Below are positions 48,101-61,173 of a DNA stretch of 64,000 bases, piece by piece (position 1 is the first letter of the stretch; the number at the start of each line of letters is the position of its first letter). A model generated the notes under the pieces. That model worked only from the letters and a program-made list of their open reading frames with translations. It searched no databases and was not told where the DNA came from. Made by a program: the position numbers and the translations under genes. Origin of the DNA: Periplaneta americana. Its lineage: Eukaryota > Arthropoda > Insecta > Blattodea > Blattidae. The stretch is from contig NC_091120.1 in assembly GCF_040183065.1 (NCBI RefSeq), positions 192,993,627 to 193,057,626 of the forward strand, given 5' to 3'.

Positions 48101-51100
48101 GAATTAAATGTTGTTTGTACGTATTATTTCCAAAAGAAATTTATAAAAAAAAAAAATATCAAATGTGCGTAGAAAACGAAATATGATTTTCTGAAATTAT
48201 TTTAGGTCGAGAACGTGCAAATCTATTAAGTAATCTTGATAAACGCCAGAATATTCAAGAAAATAAACGTAGACAACGTGATGGAATATTATTGGCTAGT
48301 TATGCAATTTCTCGCCTGTGATTTGAGTCAATTCAGCGATGAAGAAATAGTAAAGAGGTTTATGATTAAAGCTGCCGAATTAATTTGCCAAATTAAATAA
48401 AAGTTTTCGAGTCTCTCGCGTTAACCAAGCACTTTCCTAATAGTTTGCCACTGACTGCCTTAGCGATTACGATAAGGTGACGCAGGTCACAGCAGTTTAT
48501 ATTTCCCATCCTACTCTGCAGTCTCCTCTCCTAGTAAACAAACTATTTCAAATCGAGTGCCTCACGTAACCGAAAATTGTGCCCATGTATGATTTAAAGT
48601 AACATGTGAAGTTACATGCGCGAATGTTAAGGTCATAATTATTTCAGACACTATTAGAGATATCTAAGAAATTGTTTCACCACAAGAAAAAAAAGAAGTG
48701 TATTCTATAAAGAACTAAAGTGATTAAAAACTGTAATTTTTTTATTCGTATATTCAGTATTTTACATATTTTGTGGTTTGTCGAACTATGCATTCTACCC
48801 TCTTCATATGCATAATGTTGTCTCTTCAACCAGCAAGTGGGGTGCATCTGCCAAATCAAAGTTGCCATATTCCAGCTGGAGGATAATTTGCTCACCCAGT
48901 ATTATGTGATATATTTCCCACTAAAGTAATCCATTTCTGGTAGGAAATAAAAAATCGTTCATGTTTTACATTGAGTGTATTACAAAATAATTTTGTTTTC
49001 AGGAGCAGCAGCAATCCGGGAAGCATCATCTCCGTCTGCTATTGCAAAACAGAAAGTAGAAGAAAGCACATCAGCAACTCTGCGTGGCAAATTGTCGCCA
49101 GCTGTCAAAGCAAAACCTACACAAGGAAGTTCAGGGAATTCACCAGCAGTTGGAGAAAAGCATAAACAGGGACAAGTATCTACAGAAAAGAAACCTTCCC
49201 GGGAAATTTCACCTTCAGATGATGTTCCTTGGTATACACAACCGAAAAAGGTGAAATACATACCCCTCAAAGAAGAGAGTTCTCGGAAGAATGGAACCCA
49301 GAACAATAGAGGAAAAAATCCAGATAAGACTGGTAATCATTCCTGCTTGATTAATTTTCATTTTCTGTTAGGTTAAGAATGACAGAGGTTATCAGTGTAC
49401 TGTGGGACCTTGATTATATGATGGCTATTCATAAAGTAACCTCCGTTTGGTAATTAAAAGAAACGCAGATACAGTACAGAACATTTATTTAACAACTTGA
49501 AATTATAATCTTGCACTGCTTTTCGACATTGTCACCCTTCAAATTAAGGCACTTACCATATCTTTTAACCAGCTTTGAAATGCTTTCTGTACAGATCTGT
49601 CCCTTGAACTACACATCACGTAAGTTACATCTAATCCACCATGATGTGAATACAGAATGATGTAATAACTAATACATCACCTATATTGTCAGACTCCAAA
49701 GCAGCTATTCTATCAATAGTCTCTAAACACACACCTTCAACTCAAACAGCAGAAATAACTAAAATGCTCTCTCAATTATTATCACTCAATAAAAGAATTG
49801 TATTCCAATGGATACCATCCCATTGTGGAATCCTGGGAAACGAGAATGCGGATGCTTTAGCAAAGAAGGGCAGCACTGCTACTTACAGACCTGTTACTAA
49901 ATCTACGTTTTACTCTGTGAAAAGATTTATTAAATCTACATACTTAGACTTCAACAAACAAAATTTGATAACACAATTCCAAGGGAAAAAATGGAACTCT
50001 CTGCATCAAAATCCACAGTTAATTCCCGATTTACCACGAAAATCGTCTGTAGCTGCATTTAGATTGGCAACAGGCCATGATTGTTTGGCCAAGCACCTGC
50101 ATAGAATTGGAATATATCAGTCCCCTAACTGCCCATTGTGCAACTCAAACCAAGAAATGGATTCGGAACACCTCAAAATCTGTGCTTTAGTGGCTGGTCA
50201 TGATAATATCTTTGAAAAATATTGGAGTACAAGAGGTCAAATGACTTTATTGTCAAACGCCTGGCTTAGAAAACAACAACATACATCACCTAAGAAAGAG
50301 AGGCGATTTTTAAGCATTGCACCTGTAATTGCTCTTGTCTATTTTCTGGATTGTACCTACAAATGCTTAACTTTGCCACATGCGTATTTTGTGTTGTTAA
50401 GATTAAGTAAACACTTTCACACTCTTTGGACTATCATAAAAAATTTCACTTTGTACTCATGTTGTTGTTGTTATCTAATGCTGGGCTTTGGCAACGAAGC
50501 CATTAGCGTTAATGTACTCATTTGCTGGAATATTTCTTAATAATTACTATGTTTAGAATGGATGTAAAAGCAAAGTTAATTGTAAGGAAGTGCAGGAAAA
50601 ATAGTGGACTATTCAGATATCTTAAATGGTATCAAATAAATTTAAGCCCATAAAAATTCATAATTATGGATTATCCTTTTCTTTTTAGAATAAATGTTCA
50701 CTATGTCTCATCCATTAAATTGAGGTTGTACTGCAGTTGATACAGCATTGTCTGGTCTTCCATGGAGGCAGCCTATGTTCGATCCCCGGTCAGATTATGA
50801 TGTAATTTGTGGTGGAGAAAGCGGACATGGCAGAGGATTTTTCTCGGAGTATCTAATTTCCTCTGTTATTCTATAAACACTCTACTCTCCATCTCCCCCT
50901 CATTTGATCTATCATCTGTAGTAGTTAAGAATAGGCTGGGGTGAAATTCTGGAGGTAATATGGGTTTCCGATGCTGATATAGGCAAGACCTGGGTCTTAT
51001 TATTCTACTCATCTGAAGATGAGACCTGGCTCATGGCTCACCTATTAGCATCAGATTTATTAATGCCACCTAGGCCACCTATCAGACTTGGACAACCATC

Positions 51101-54100
51101 ACATTATATAATTTAACCTTTTTATTGATTTTGTATATTCCATAATATTCTGGTTGTATAAAACTGTTTATGCTCAACCATGCCGAAATGTAGTAATTAT
51201 ACACCTGGTAGCAGCCCTTTAATGGACCTCATTAAAGTACACCTATTCATTAAAGTTCAGGTGTTCCACCAATCAGAAAACACCATTGTAACAATATGAA
51301 AGCACAAGTATCGATTATTCTTGGATATGCAATCGAAAGACAACTAGCGAAACGTCACAAAGGCTGGAAATCCAATACTGTCGCAGAATGTTATGTTCTG
51401 TTACTATAATAATTAGCGTTAATTGTAAATAATATTCAAATAAATTCAATTTGTCATCTCGTTTTTCAATGTCTAAATCAATTTCAAGGTTATATCAAGA
51501 TTAATCTTTATTTTACTCTCTAGATTATATCAAGGTCAATACATTTGTTTCTAGGAAAAAATCAATACTTTCGCGTCTGCACACATTTCACAATTTACGA
51601 GATATTGCACAAGGTCAGCTCCGCTCCCCAGTCAGATAAGAATAACATGAATACTTCTGAGTAATTTCAAGTTAGAAATATGGTCGAGCATAAAAAGTCG
51701 TATGAAACTTGTCTATAATGGTAATTAAGACACTCGTATGAAAATTATGAAACTCGCTTGCGGTCGTTTCATAAACATACTCGCGTCTTAATTACTACCA
51801 TTATAGGCTCGTTGCATAATGTACTATTATTGTCAGTATTTTCCAATATCATTTCTGTGAAGATAAAAATATTACAAACTTCTACGATGTGTATTATGAC
51901 TTTCAATAACATACAATTGTACTACTAGGTTCAAAAAGTTCCCGGAATTTTACTACCATTTTTCGTATTAATATATAACAAGGGATATTATACATTTGTT
52001 TTGTTGGTAACATTCATGATGTCATTTCCTTAAAGTTTGCTGATAATGGCAATTATTGGTTTTGAGTTGTAGGCAATTGTTTATCATAGTGTTTTGTTTG
52101 TTCGTCGCATTTTGTAATTATGTCCACAGAGCAAAGTACAAACATCAAGTTCTGTGTTTTGCTGGGGACATGATCAGTATGGCTGATGAAGATGGTGATT
52201 TCTTAAACAAAATGAAACTGGTGCTACTTTTACGACCCAGTCCCTAAACGACAGTCATGTGAGTGGAAATCGAAAACATCTCCTCGGAAGCAAAAATTTC
52301 CTAGGGACACTTCCAAAGGCAAAGTTATTTTAAATGTTATGTTTTATTTAACGACGCTCGCAACTGCAGAGGTTATATCAGCATCGCCGGATGTGCCGGA
52401 ATTTTGTCCCGCAGGAGTTCTTTCACATGCCAGTAAATCTACTGACATGAGCCTGTCGCATTTAAGCACACTTAAAGCAAAGTTATGTTGGAAGTTTTCT
52501 TCGATTCTCAGGGTCTCATGCACCATGAGTTCATTCCAGAAGGTCGTACTGTAACGAAAGAATTGTACGTAGAAACCCTCCGTCGCCTCTGGGACGCAGT
52601 GAGAAGGAAACGTCCAGAAAAGTGGGTAGAAAACAACTGGTTCTTTATGCATGACAATGCACCTGCTCATCGCGCAATTATTGTAAAGAATTTTCTTGCC
52701 AGGCACAACATAACCGCTTTGGATCACCCACCATACTCTCCTGATCTCTCACCACCTGATTACTTTCTGTTTCCCCGTCTGAAAAGTCATCTGAAAGGAC
52801 GGAGATTCAATGCTGAAGAGGTTATCGCAAACGCGACGAGAGCACTAAGACGGGTTTCACAAAATGGCTTCCAGGCCTGCTTCCAGGAACTCTACACGCG
52901 TTGGCAAAAGTGTGTTGTTGCGGAAGGCAACTATTTTGAAGGGAATGCTGTAGAATAGTGTTTAAGGTACGTTGTTTCTATGATGCTAGCAAATTCCGGG
53001 AACTTTTTGAACCTAGTATGTATACTTCGCTTAGTGTACAAAACATATTCATGGAATAATGGTCTATGTTGCCTGTCCGATAGTAAATTTATGAGCTGAA
53101 TTGCGATGTAACATTTTTGTTCCTTCTGCACAGTTAGCAGATTGTAACATTGACCATTATTCGGCCAACACTTCAATTATTCAATTTAAGTTCATGGCTA
53201 ATGGTTTAATTTGCAAAAAAAAGATTGAAGGCTTTAACTACTCTTATTATTTTTACCTATCTGCTTCTATAGCATTCAGCCATTTCTTTCGGGCCATTAC
53301 CGCAGTAGAGTGCTGCAGACATTGGACAAGTACTATTTTTTTCCTGCTTAACGGTGCTTCATCGAAGAAAAAGTGTAATAAAAGTTTTGTTATATTTAAC
53401 ACCTCTTAAATGTTGGTGCATCGGTCCCCTTCCACCCTGTAGCCAAAGCAAACCTAAGAACAAGAATCTAGTCTTTGTAAAGCCAAGCCATCTGTAGTAA
53501 TTCTTAATTGTGTGACCTCAAGGAGTGTACTGATAGTGGACAACACTTTAAATATTAAACATGTCAGCATGACCTTAACATTGCTGTAACTTCGCTGCAC
53601 TTTGGATGTGAATACTCAGCTGAATTCCATTGGGAAGACTGAATTGTAGAATTACTATATTTGCATGTTAACCAAACAGTATCCGTTCGTGTGCTAGCAT
53701 GCAATGTACTTCTGAACATAACTTTCTTTTTAACCTCTTATACAGATCGACACAACTCTAAAACCAAGATGAAAACAGAGCCTGTTCCAAAGAAACCAAA
53801 AAGGGTTGGGAAGCCATTTGAAGAACTGTTGAATGGAGTTGTGCTGGTCATAAGTGGTTACCAGAATCCCCTGCGTGGTAATTTGCGTACCATGGCTCTT
53901 GAAATGGGGGCCAAATACAAACCTGACTGGGACAATACGTGTACACATCTTATGTGAGTGCTTAACTCAGCTTTGTTTTCTGGTAATAAAAGAGAGAAAA
54001 GAGGATTCTTGCATGATATGAACTAGATTTTCTCAAAATCTAATATGTGAATTCAGTGGTCATTTCTTGCTAGTGCTATTTTGTGAGTTCCATAGTTTAA

Positions 54101-57100
54101 AAAAGAGAAGTTTACAAATCTGTTAGCTTTAGTGTAACATTATTTTTTAAATTATCATTAAGCAATTTAGAATGGTGATGTTCTATCTTTGTGTGATAGT
54201 ACATACAAACCCTGCATTGATTGGTTAGTATTTTTCTGCATTTATTGTTCTTATTCTGATTAACTTCTTTTTCCAGTTGTGCATTTACTGGTACACCAAA
54301 ATTTCAGCAAGTCTGGGGCAAAGGTCACATAGTCCGGAAGGATTGGATTGAAGATTGTCACAGTAAACGGACAAGACTGCCTTGGAGAAGGTTGGCATCC
54401 CTGATTATATTCTGTATTGCAGATTTAAGTGGGTTTTCCTGTGCCATTACACATTATACTTCACAGTAACGTCATGAAACCGTACCATTCATTCTTAAAG
54501 ACCCTGTACACATGTATTATTATTGTGTGTATGTAGGTGTATGTGAAGTAGATGTGTCTACTACTACAGTGTATGGTCATTTGTTGGTAATGACCAGAGA
54601 CCGGAACTTTGGCAGAATGCCTTTTTAAATGTGTTAAATGTATCTTTATTTTGAAAGTAAATCTGTACGAATTATACCTTTGTGATTGAAACGTCACAGT
54701 TTTATGTTGTCCTTTTTTGCCTTTTTTAATATAAATTCCTAATTTACAAAATAAATGTTTTTTTTTTCGCCTTTATTTGATTATTTATCTATTATTTATT
54801 AAATTATTATTAAAAATTGCCTACAGGTATATTTTGATTAATTTTTATAACCGCTACAATGAAAGTGACTTCACCGAATGTATATTATTGTCTTTCAGTC
54901 AGTTCATATTCTCTTTGCAACAATGAGTGCTGCCATGCAGAAACGTATAACAGTAAGCGTTTTAATTATCGCTTGTGTTTATTTGACAAGGCAACAATGA
55001 GTGTGGGTCTAACGTTATTTTTAACGGTTATTTTTCTTTCAGTTTTCATTGCGTTGTTGTTGTAGCTAGCTAAATATTTCATATCACAACATATCAGTAC
55101 AACCAAACACAAAAATGCGTTTTCCAAGGCTACTGGGAAGAAGATTTCTTTGCTTCCAACAGTAATTGCAACATAGAGTCGAAAATCTCAATTTGCATTC
55201 GACTTACGTAAAGCTTTTCTTGCTGCCGAAATCCCTTTGTGGAATGTGCAAGGTTGTGGGTCTAGAGCAAGGTTTTTGTAATTGCCTTTTATTGCGTATT
55301 TTAGCTATTTATAATGCCGTTTTGCCTGCCTATTTTAGCTATTTATGATGCCTTCTTGCCTGCCTATTTTAATGATTCATAATGCCTAAACTTCCGGTCT
55401 CCGGTAATAACACTAATGTAATTCTTCTGTGTTGTCAGATTGTTTGTTGTGTGTTTCAGATATGCACTGGACAAGCGAGATCAGAAAAAACCAGAGAGCG
55501 AAGACGAGATCCCAGAACTGTTGCAAGGTTGGTTGCCTCTTGTAGCAATATAGATAAAATCGGAGACAATTTGTTATCATTCAATAAAGCACCATGGTGC
55601 TGTTTTAATGACATTTGGTGCTCTCGTCATGCAAGTTAAAATGCGCTCGCGAGCAAGAATGCTCCTGAGGTTCTTTTTACAATTCAAACTTTGTTTTACA
55701 TGCTGGAACAAAATGTAGTGTTCCTATCCTACCCATCCATTATAATATATTAGAGACCTGACGTTAAAATCTCCATGGAAATTGCTGCAGGTTGCTGCAT
55801 TACTAAAACTACGAAACTTGTGTGAAGTTACGTTCATATGGAATGAAGGTGGAAGAGCTAAAGCCCTCAGATTAAAATAACATGTATGTGACATACATGG
55901 CAAAGTTTGGTTTTTTCTTTGGGTTTTTTCCAGAGCCATCTTCAGTTACAAGCCGGAGCATGGGTAGGTTTGGCAACGCTGAGTGGAGGCGGGCGGAGGC
56001 GAAATAAAGGCATGACGTTTGACGTTTTAGTGCTTTGATTTCGTTGTAACTTGTACATTTTCGACATTAATTGATACAAAACTAAGTGCATATGATCGAG
56101 ATTCAGTGTACTGATGTACGTAATTTATTACGGAATCCGAAATGGTATTTTATTTGAGTTTCAGAATACCCCGTAAGTACTTGCATACAGCCACTTATAA
56201 CTTAAAAAAAATTAAAAGCATACGTGTTTTTCATTGATGGTACAATAAATACTTAAAGAAATGTTACTTGTACCAAAAATAAATCAAATAACGTACTTTC
56301 GCAATACCCTATTCCAATCAATTAATCATTATGTGGGTAGTAAATTGACACTGTTTTGCCGCTTATGTTGTTTCACCTCTGACGTGAAAGGTCGAGGATA
56401 TTATATACATTTTAATTTCACGTGATTGTCTGTCATTCTTTTCTATAAGTATTTCAGATGCCCAGGAATCTACTTTTAGTTTGAACCTCGCCAGTCACCA
56501 TAACAATATTGTTATCCTAAATTATTTGTTACAAATTTTCTAAAATATAATTTTAAATAGACCAAGGCCAAGTGTAAAGATCTATGAAAAAATTAAGAAA
56601 CACACCTTCAACATAATATGTAACAAAACCCATCATTATCTATTAAGTATGTAACAATTAGCGAAAACTCAGTGAACTTTAAATCCTGTAAATATGAAGT
56701 GAAAAGAAACAGGTTTATAACTAATTTATTACAAAATAAATAACATTAATAAACAAACCTTGAAAAACCAACAAAGTGAGTGTATGTATCTGCAAATTAT
56801 AGGTAGTTCTGACGTATAGCAGGCATTCCGAATCTTCAACAAAACTGCAACATTTATGGGATCACAAAACAGCTGTTTACAATGAGCTTTAAAATCAATG
56901 GCGTAACTTTATTGATATATCAGGCGAGACCCAACAATTTGGCTAGAATTCTGATACACCACAAATCACAATTAAGACTATAAAAATGTAGTTTATACAA
57001 TATTTAATATTTAGAAGAATTGTCAATCATTTTGTCATTAATAATAACCGTAAAAATTGCTAAAGACTGCAGCCATATTTTCATTTATTGTCTTGTTTTT

Positions 57101-58434
57101 ATCGCCAACACGCACTTAGTTTATAATACATCAACAATTAACGTTTGGTACGACCGCGAACATAATTTCATCGACACACACTATATTGCAACATTAATTT
57201 ACATTGAAAATCGGCATTAGCACAAACACGTGTTCTGTGTGGTAGGCCTCCTGTTGACAGTTAATTACAGTGTTGCCGACGTATGGCTCCAGCTTGTAAC
57301 TGAAGAAGGCTCTGGTTTTTTCCCAACTGTAAGGTGAATGTCAGGTAATCCTGATGCAGATTCAATTCTCGGATTCATCTCGCCAAAATCCTTCTATTAC
57401 CAATTTCATAGACATTAGATAACCATTCAGTCAATAAAAGATTGTATTTGTGTTTTGTTTTAGATGTACCTGATTCTCCTCCTCCACAGCAACAAGACTC
57501 TGGGGAAGGGAGTGACATGGGTAGCCAGCCTGATTCAGGCTCAGACACAGAAGATGAGATTCAAAGGTAGGCAGGTGTGCATTTATATGTCTAGAGTATG
57601 ACTTCTCTGTAGGTCCATTGGGTTGTATTGTATTGTATTTATTTACATCCCATGGTATAATGAGGGTCACATAAGAACAGTTCCTAAATAGCAAATATTG
57701 CCGTCTTGTCAGTGTTGCCAACTGTTACCAGATATCACACGATCCTACGTACTAAATGACTTATTTACTTACCGTACTTTATGTTGGAAGGTTATTCTAA
57801 ATAATTCAATAATTTGTAACATATTTTCGTAGGCAAACTATACGAGAAAGGGATCAACATGTCAAGTATTTTGTCGACAATACGAAATTTATTGGTTTGT
57901 CTAAACGATTGACTTACAAGACCTACCTAAAAATGTATTTTATTTGACCACATGTAATTATTAGCACTAACTCCGAAAACTTACCTGACTATAGTCTTGA
58001 ATTATAACCACAACGCAACACATAAAATAACTATTATGTATTAATACTAATACTAATATTAAATAATATTATTAGTATGTTCAAATTTCACTAGCTTCCA
58101 GTAACCAGTTCAGAAATCTAGTATAATTTCAATTTCATAGAACTCCAGTACCGACAAATATTGTCGGATTTGTCTCAGCTGCCAACATACCAGTTACAAA
58201 ATCACTACAATTTGTAGTATTTGTCAGTATCGAAATTCGAAACGAAGTTTGCAAAAGAAAATTCAACTTGCAAACTAGAAAATCACCATAATCCACTAGC
58301 ATATGTAGTAATGGAGGGAAAAATGGTTAGGTTTCACTCTTAGGGTATGAAGTAAGCTGACCCGGACTATAGAATATATACTATAGAATATACTTTGTAC
58401 TACAAAGTCTTAAGTCATGGTCACAGTCTAGTTG

Positions 58435-58472
<38 letters not shown>

Positions 58473-61141
58473 GGATTTTAGTATATATTAGTATAACACA
58501 AAGGATTAGTATCGATATTTAATGCAAGAAAAAATATTCATGCAGCTTTGTTGAATGTCATAAATTCATCTATCTACAGAATAGAAGGCGTGAGAAATTA
58601 GGTACTTCTGTAATTTGGCCCTAAAAAATCTACAGTAGAACCTCTATTATCCATGGTAATGAAGGGGGTGGTCTGAACGGTTAATCGAAAAAATCGGATA
58701 ATCCGTACCATGAAAGACTTCGATAAATTAAGTGTTGCATAAATACAGTTTCGTGATCATGTGTTTTAACACATTAGGTAGTGGATCAGAAGTTTTAAGT
58801 ATAGGCCTAAAAGCTCTGTTGGAAAGAGTAGGTGAAGAAAGAGTAATGCTGAAACTGATCAGGAAGAGAAAAAGGAATTGAATGGGTCACTGACTGAGAA
58901 GAAACTAGCTACTGAAGGAATTACTGGAAGGAATGGTGAACGGAAAAAGATTTCAGGGCAGAAGAAGATATCAAATAATTGAAGACATTATGATATATGG
59001 ATCATATGCGGAGACTAAGAGAAAGGCAGAAAACAGGAAAGATTGGCGAATGCTGGGTTTGCAGTGACAGCACTACGAATGAATGAATGTCAATGACGGG
59101 TTTTTTAAGGGTCAAGGAAACTTCTACGATGGATTTTCGTATTCCGATGTGAGATGAACAACAGTTCCTCTTTTCCAAAACCAATTATATGCACTTCTCT
59201 TCGATACTTAGCACAATATGTATTCTTTTGGCACTTCTGGAAGACGTTATGGAGAGAAATTAAACATGTCACTCGAACACTAGATCATAATATGTAAGAG
59301 CAAAGGTTTGTAATATCACTCTCTATAAAAAAATACGTAAGTTACTAATGTATTGTTCAGTACTCAATACTTTTCCTGCACAATAAAGATGGATAATCCA
59401 ACAATCGGTTAATAGGATGACAGATAATCGGGGTGCTACTGTAAAATCACAATGGCAGTGTAAATGGGATTATTCTGAAAAAAGTCCGAACAATTTATGT
59501 TTCCTGCAGAAGACAGACTTCTCTTCATACTGTGTATGTTGTATCAGATTGTGATCGTCTTTTTTTTTCTCTATCTCTTTTTACTTCTTTACAGAGTGAA
59601 GAATTGTACTGGACAGACAAAGGGTGTCAGTCTATATGATGAAGATACAGATGTGGATAGCGATGTCGAACTACCTGATACTGCAAACATGCCCCTTCCA
59701 CATTTACCTGACTTATTTGTAGGCAAAGGTTTCTATCTAGATGAGGAACTGGATACAGACTTGAGAAGTAAACTGCAGAGATATATCCTCGCCTTCAAGG
59801 GGTAAGCAAATGCATTTTATATCCAAGTAAGTAATTAAGTTGTGGCTGATTTTTCGTCAGAATAGAGGCTCAAACACTTCCTGTTACACTAGAGCCCCCA
59901 AGTGGTGAACTCCTAATACTGAAAAGCGATTATCGTGTGAAGAAATGTCTACAAATCATGGATATCACTACAGATCCTGTGTATAGACAATATGAAGAGA
60001 AAGAAGAAACTCACTTACTTACTGGCTTTTAAGGAACCCATAGGTTCATTGCCACCCTCACATAAGCCCGCCATCAGTCCCTATCCTGAGCAAGATTAAT
60101 CCATTCTCTATCATCATATCCCACTTTCCTCAAATCCTTTTCAATATTATCCTCCCATCTATGTCTTGGCCTCCCCAAAGGTCTTTTTCCCTCCAGTCTC
60201 CCAACTAACACTATATGCATTTCTGGATTCGCCTATACGTTCTACATGCCCTGCCCATCTCAAATATCTGGATTTAATGTTCCTAATTATGTCAGATAAA
60301 GAATACAATGCATGCAGTTCTGCGTTGTATTACTTTCTCCATTCTCCTGTAACTTCATCCCTTTTAGCCCCAGATATTTTCCTAAGAACCTTATTCTCAA
60401 ACACCCTTAATCTCTGTTCCTCTCTCAAAGTGAGAGTCCAAGTTTCACAACCATACAGAACAACCGGTAATATAACCGTTTTATAAATTCTAACTTTCAG
60501 ATTTTTTGACAGCAGACCAGATGACATAAGCTTCTCAACCGAATAATAACAGGCATTTCCCATATTTATTCTGTGTTTAATTTCCTCCCGAGTGTCATTT
60601 ATATTTGTTACTGTTGCTCCAAGATGTTTGAATTTTTCCACCATTTCGTACAATATTCTGGTCACGAGACATAATCATATAATTTGTCTTTTCGGGATTT
60701 ACTTCCAAATCTATCGCTTTACTTGCTTCAAGTAAAATTTCCGTGTTTTCCCTAATCGTTTGTGGATTTTCTCCTAACATATTCACGTCATCCGCATAGA
60801 CAAGAATCTGATGTAACCCGTTCAATTCCAAACCCTGTCTGTTATCCTGGACTTTCCTAATGGCATATTCTAGAACAAAGTTAAAAGTAAAGGTGATAGT
60901 GCATCTCCTTGCTTTAGACTGCAGTGAATTGGAAAAGCATCAGATAGAAACTGGCCTATACGGACTCTGCTGTAAGTTTTACTGAGACACATTTTAATTA
61001 ATCAAACTAGTTTCTTGGGAATAACCAAATTCAATAAGAATATTATATAAAACTTCTCTCTTAACTGAGTCATACGCCTTTTTGAAATCTATGAATAACT
61101 GATGTACTGTGCATATCATGATCAAATATTGAAATACAGTC

Positions 61142-61173
<32 letters not shown>

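Larger units (their letters stand above)
51925..53016 (+). mobile_element. Mariner element in XRCC1 intron 4
   Basis: The ends CTAGGTTCAAAAAGTTCCCG and their exact inverse CGGGAACTTTTTGAACCTAG are flanked by TA (51923-51924, 53017-53018). It contains a decayed transposase and a 148-base insertion. Confidence 0.92.

Noticed and set aside
50331-50540. C-terminal extension of the LINE RNase H ORF ([15 protein letters not shown]...)
   Set aside because: Family members end near the [11 protein letters not shown]-like segment; the rest is read-through into flanking sequence.
59841-60010. Possible extra XRCC1 exon after exon 9
   Set aside because: The stretch [19 protein letters not shown] looks protein-like, but adding it would separate BRCT2 halves that already join in frame (KG|SLLEDI), and no fitting donor is evident. 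It may be a transposon-derived peptide.
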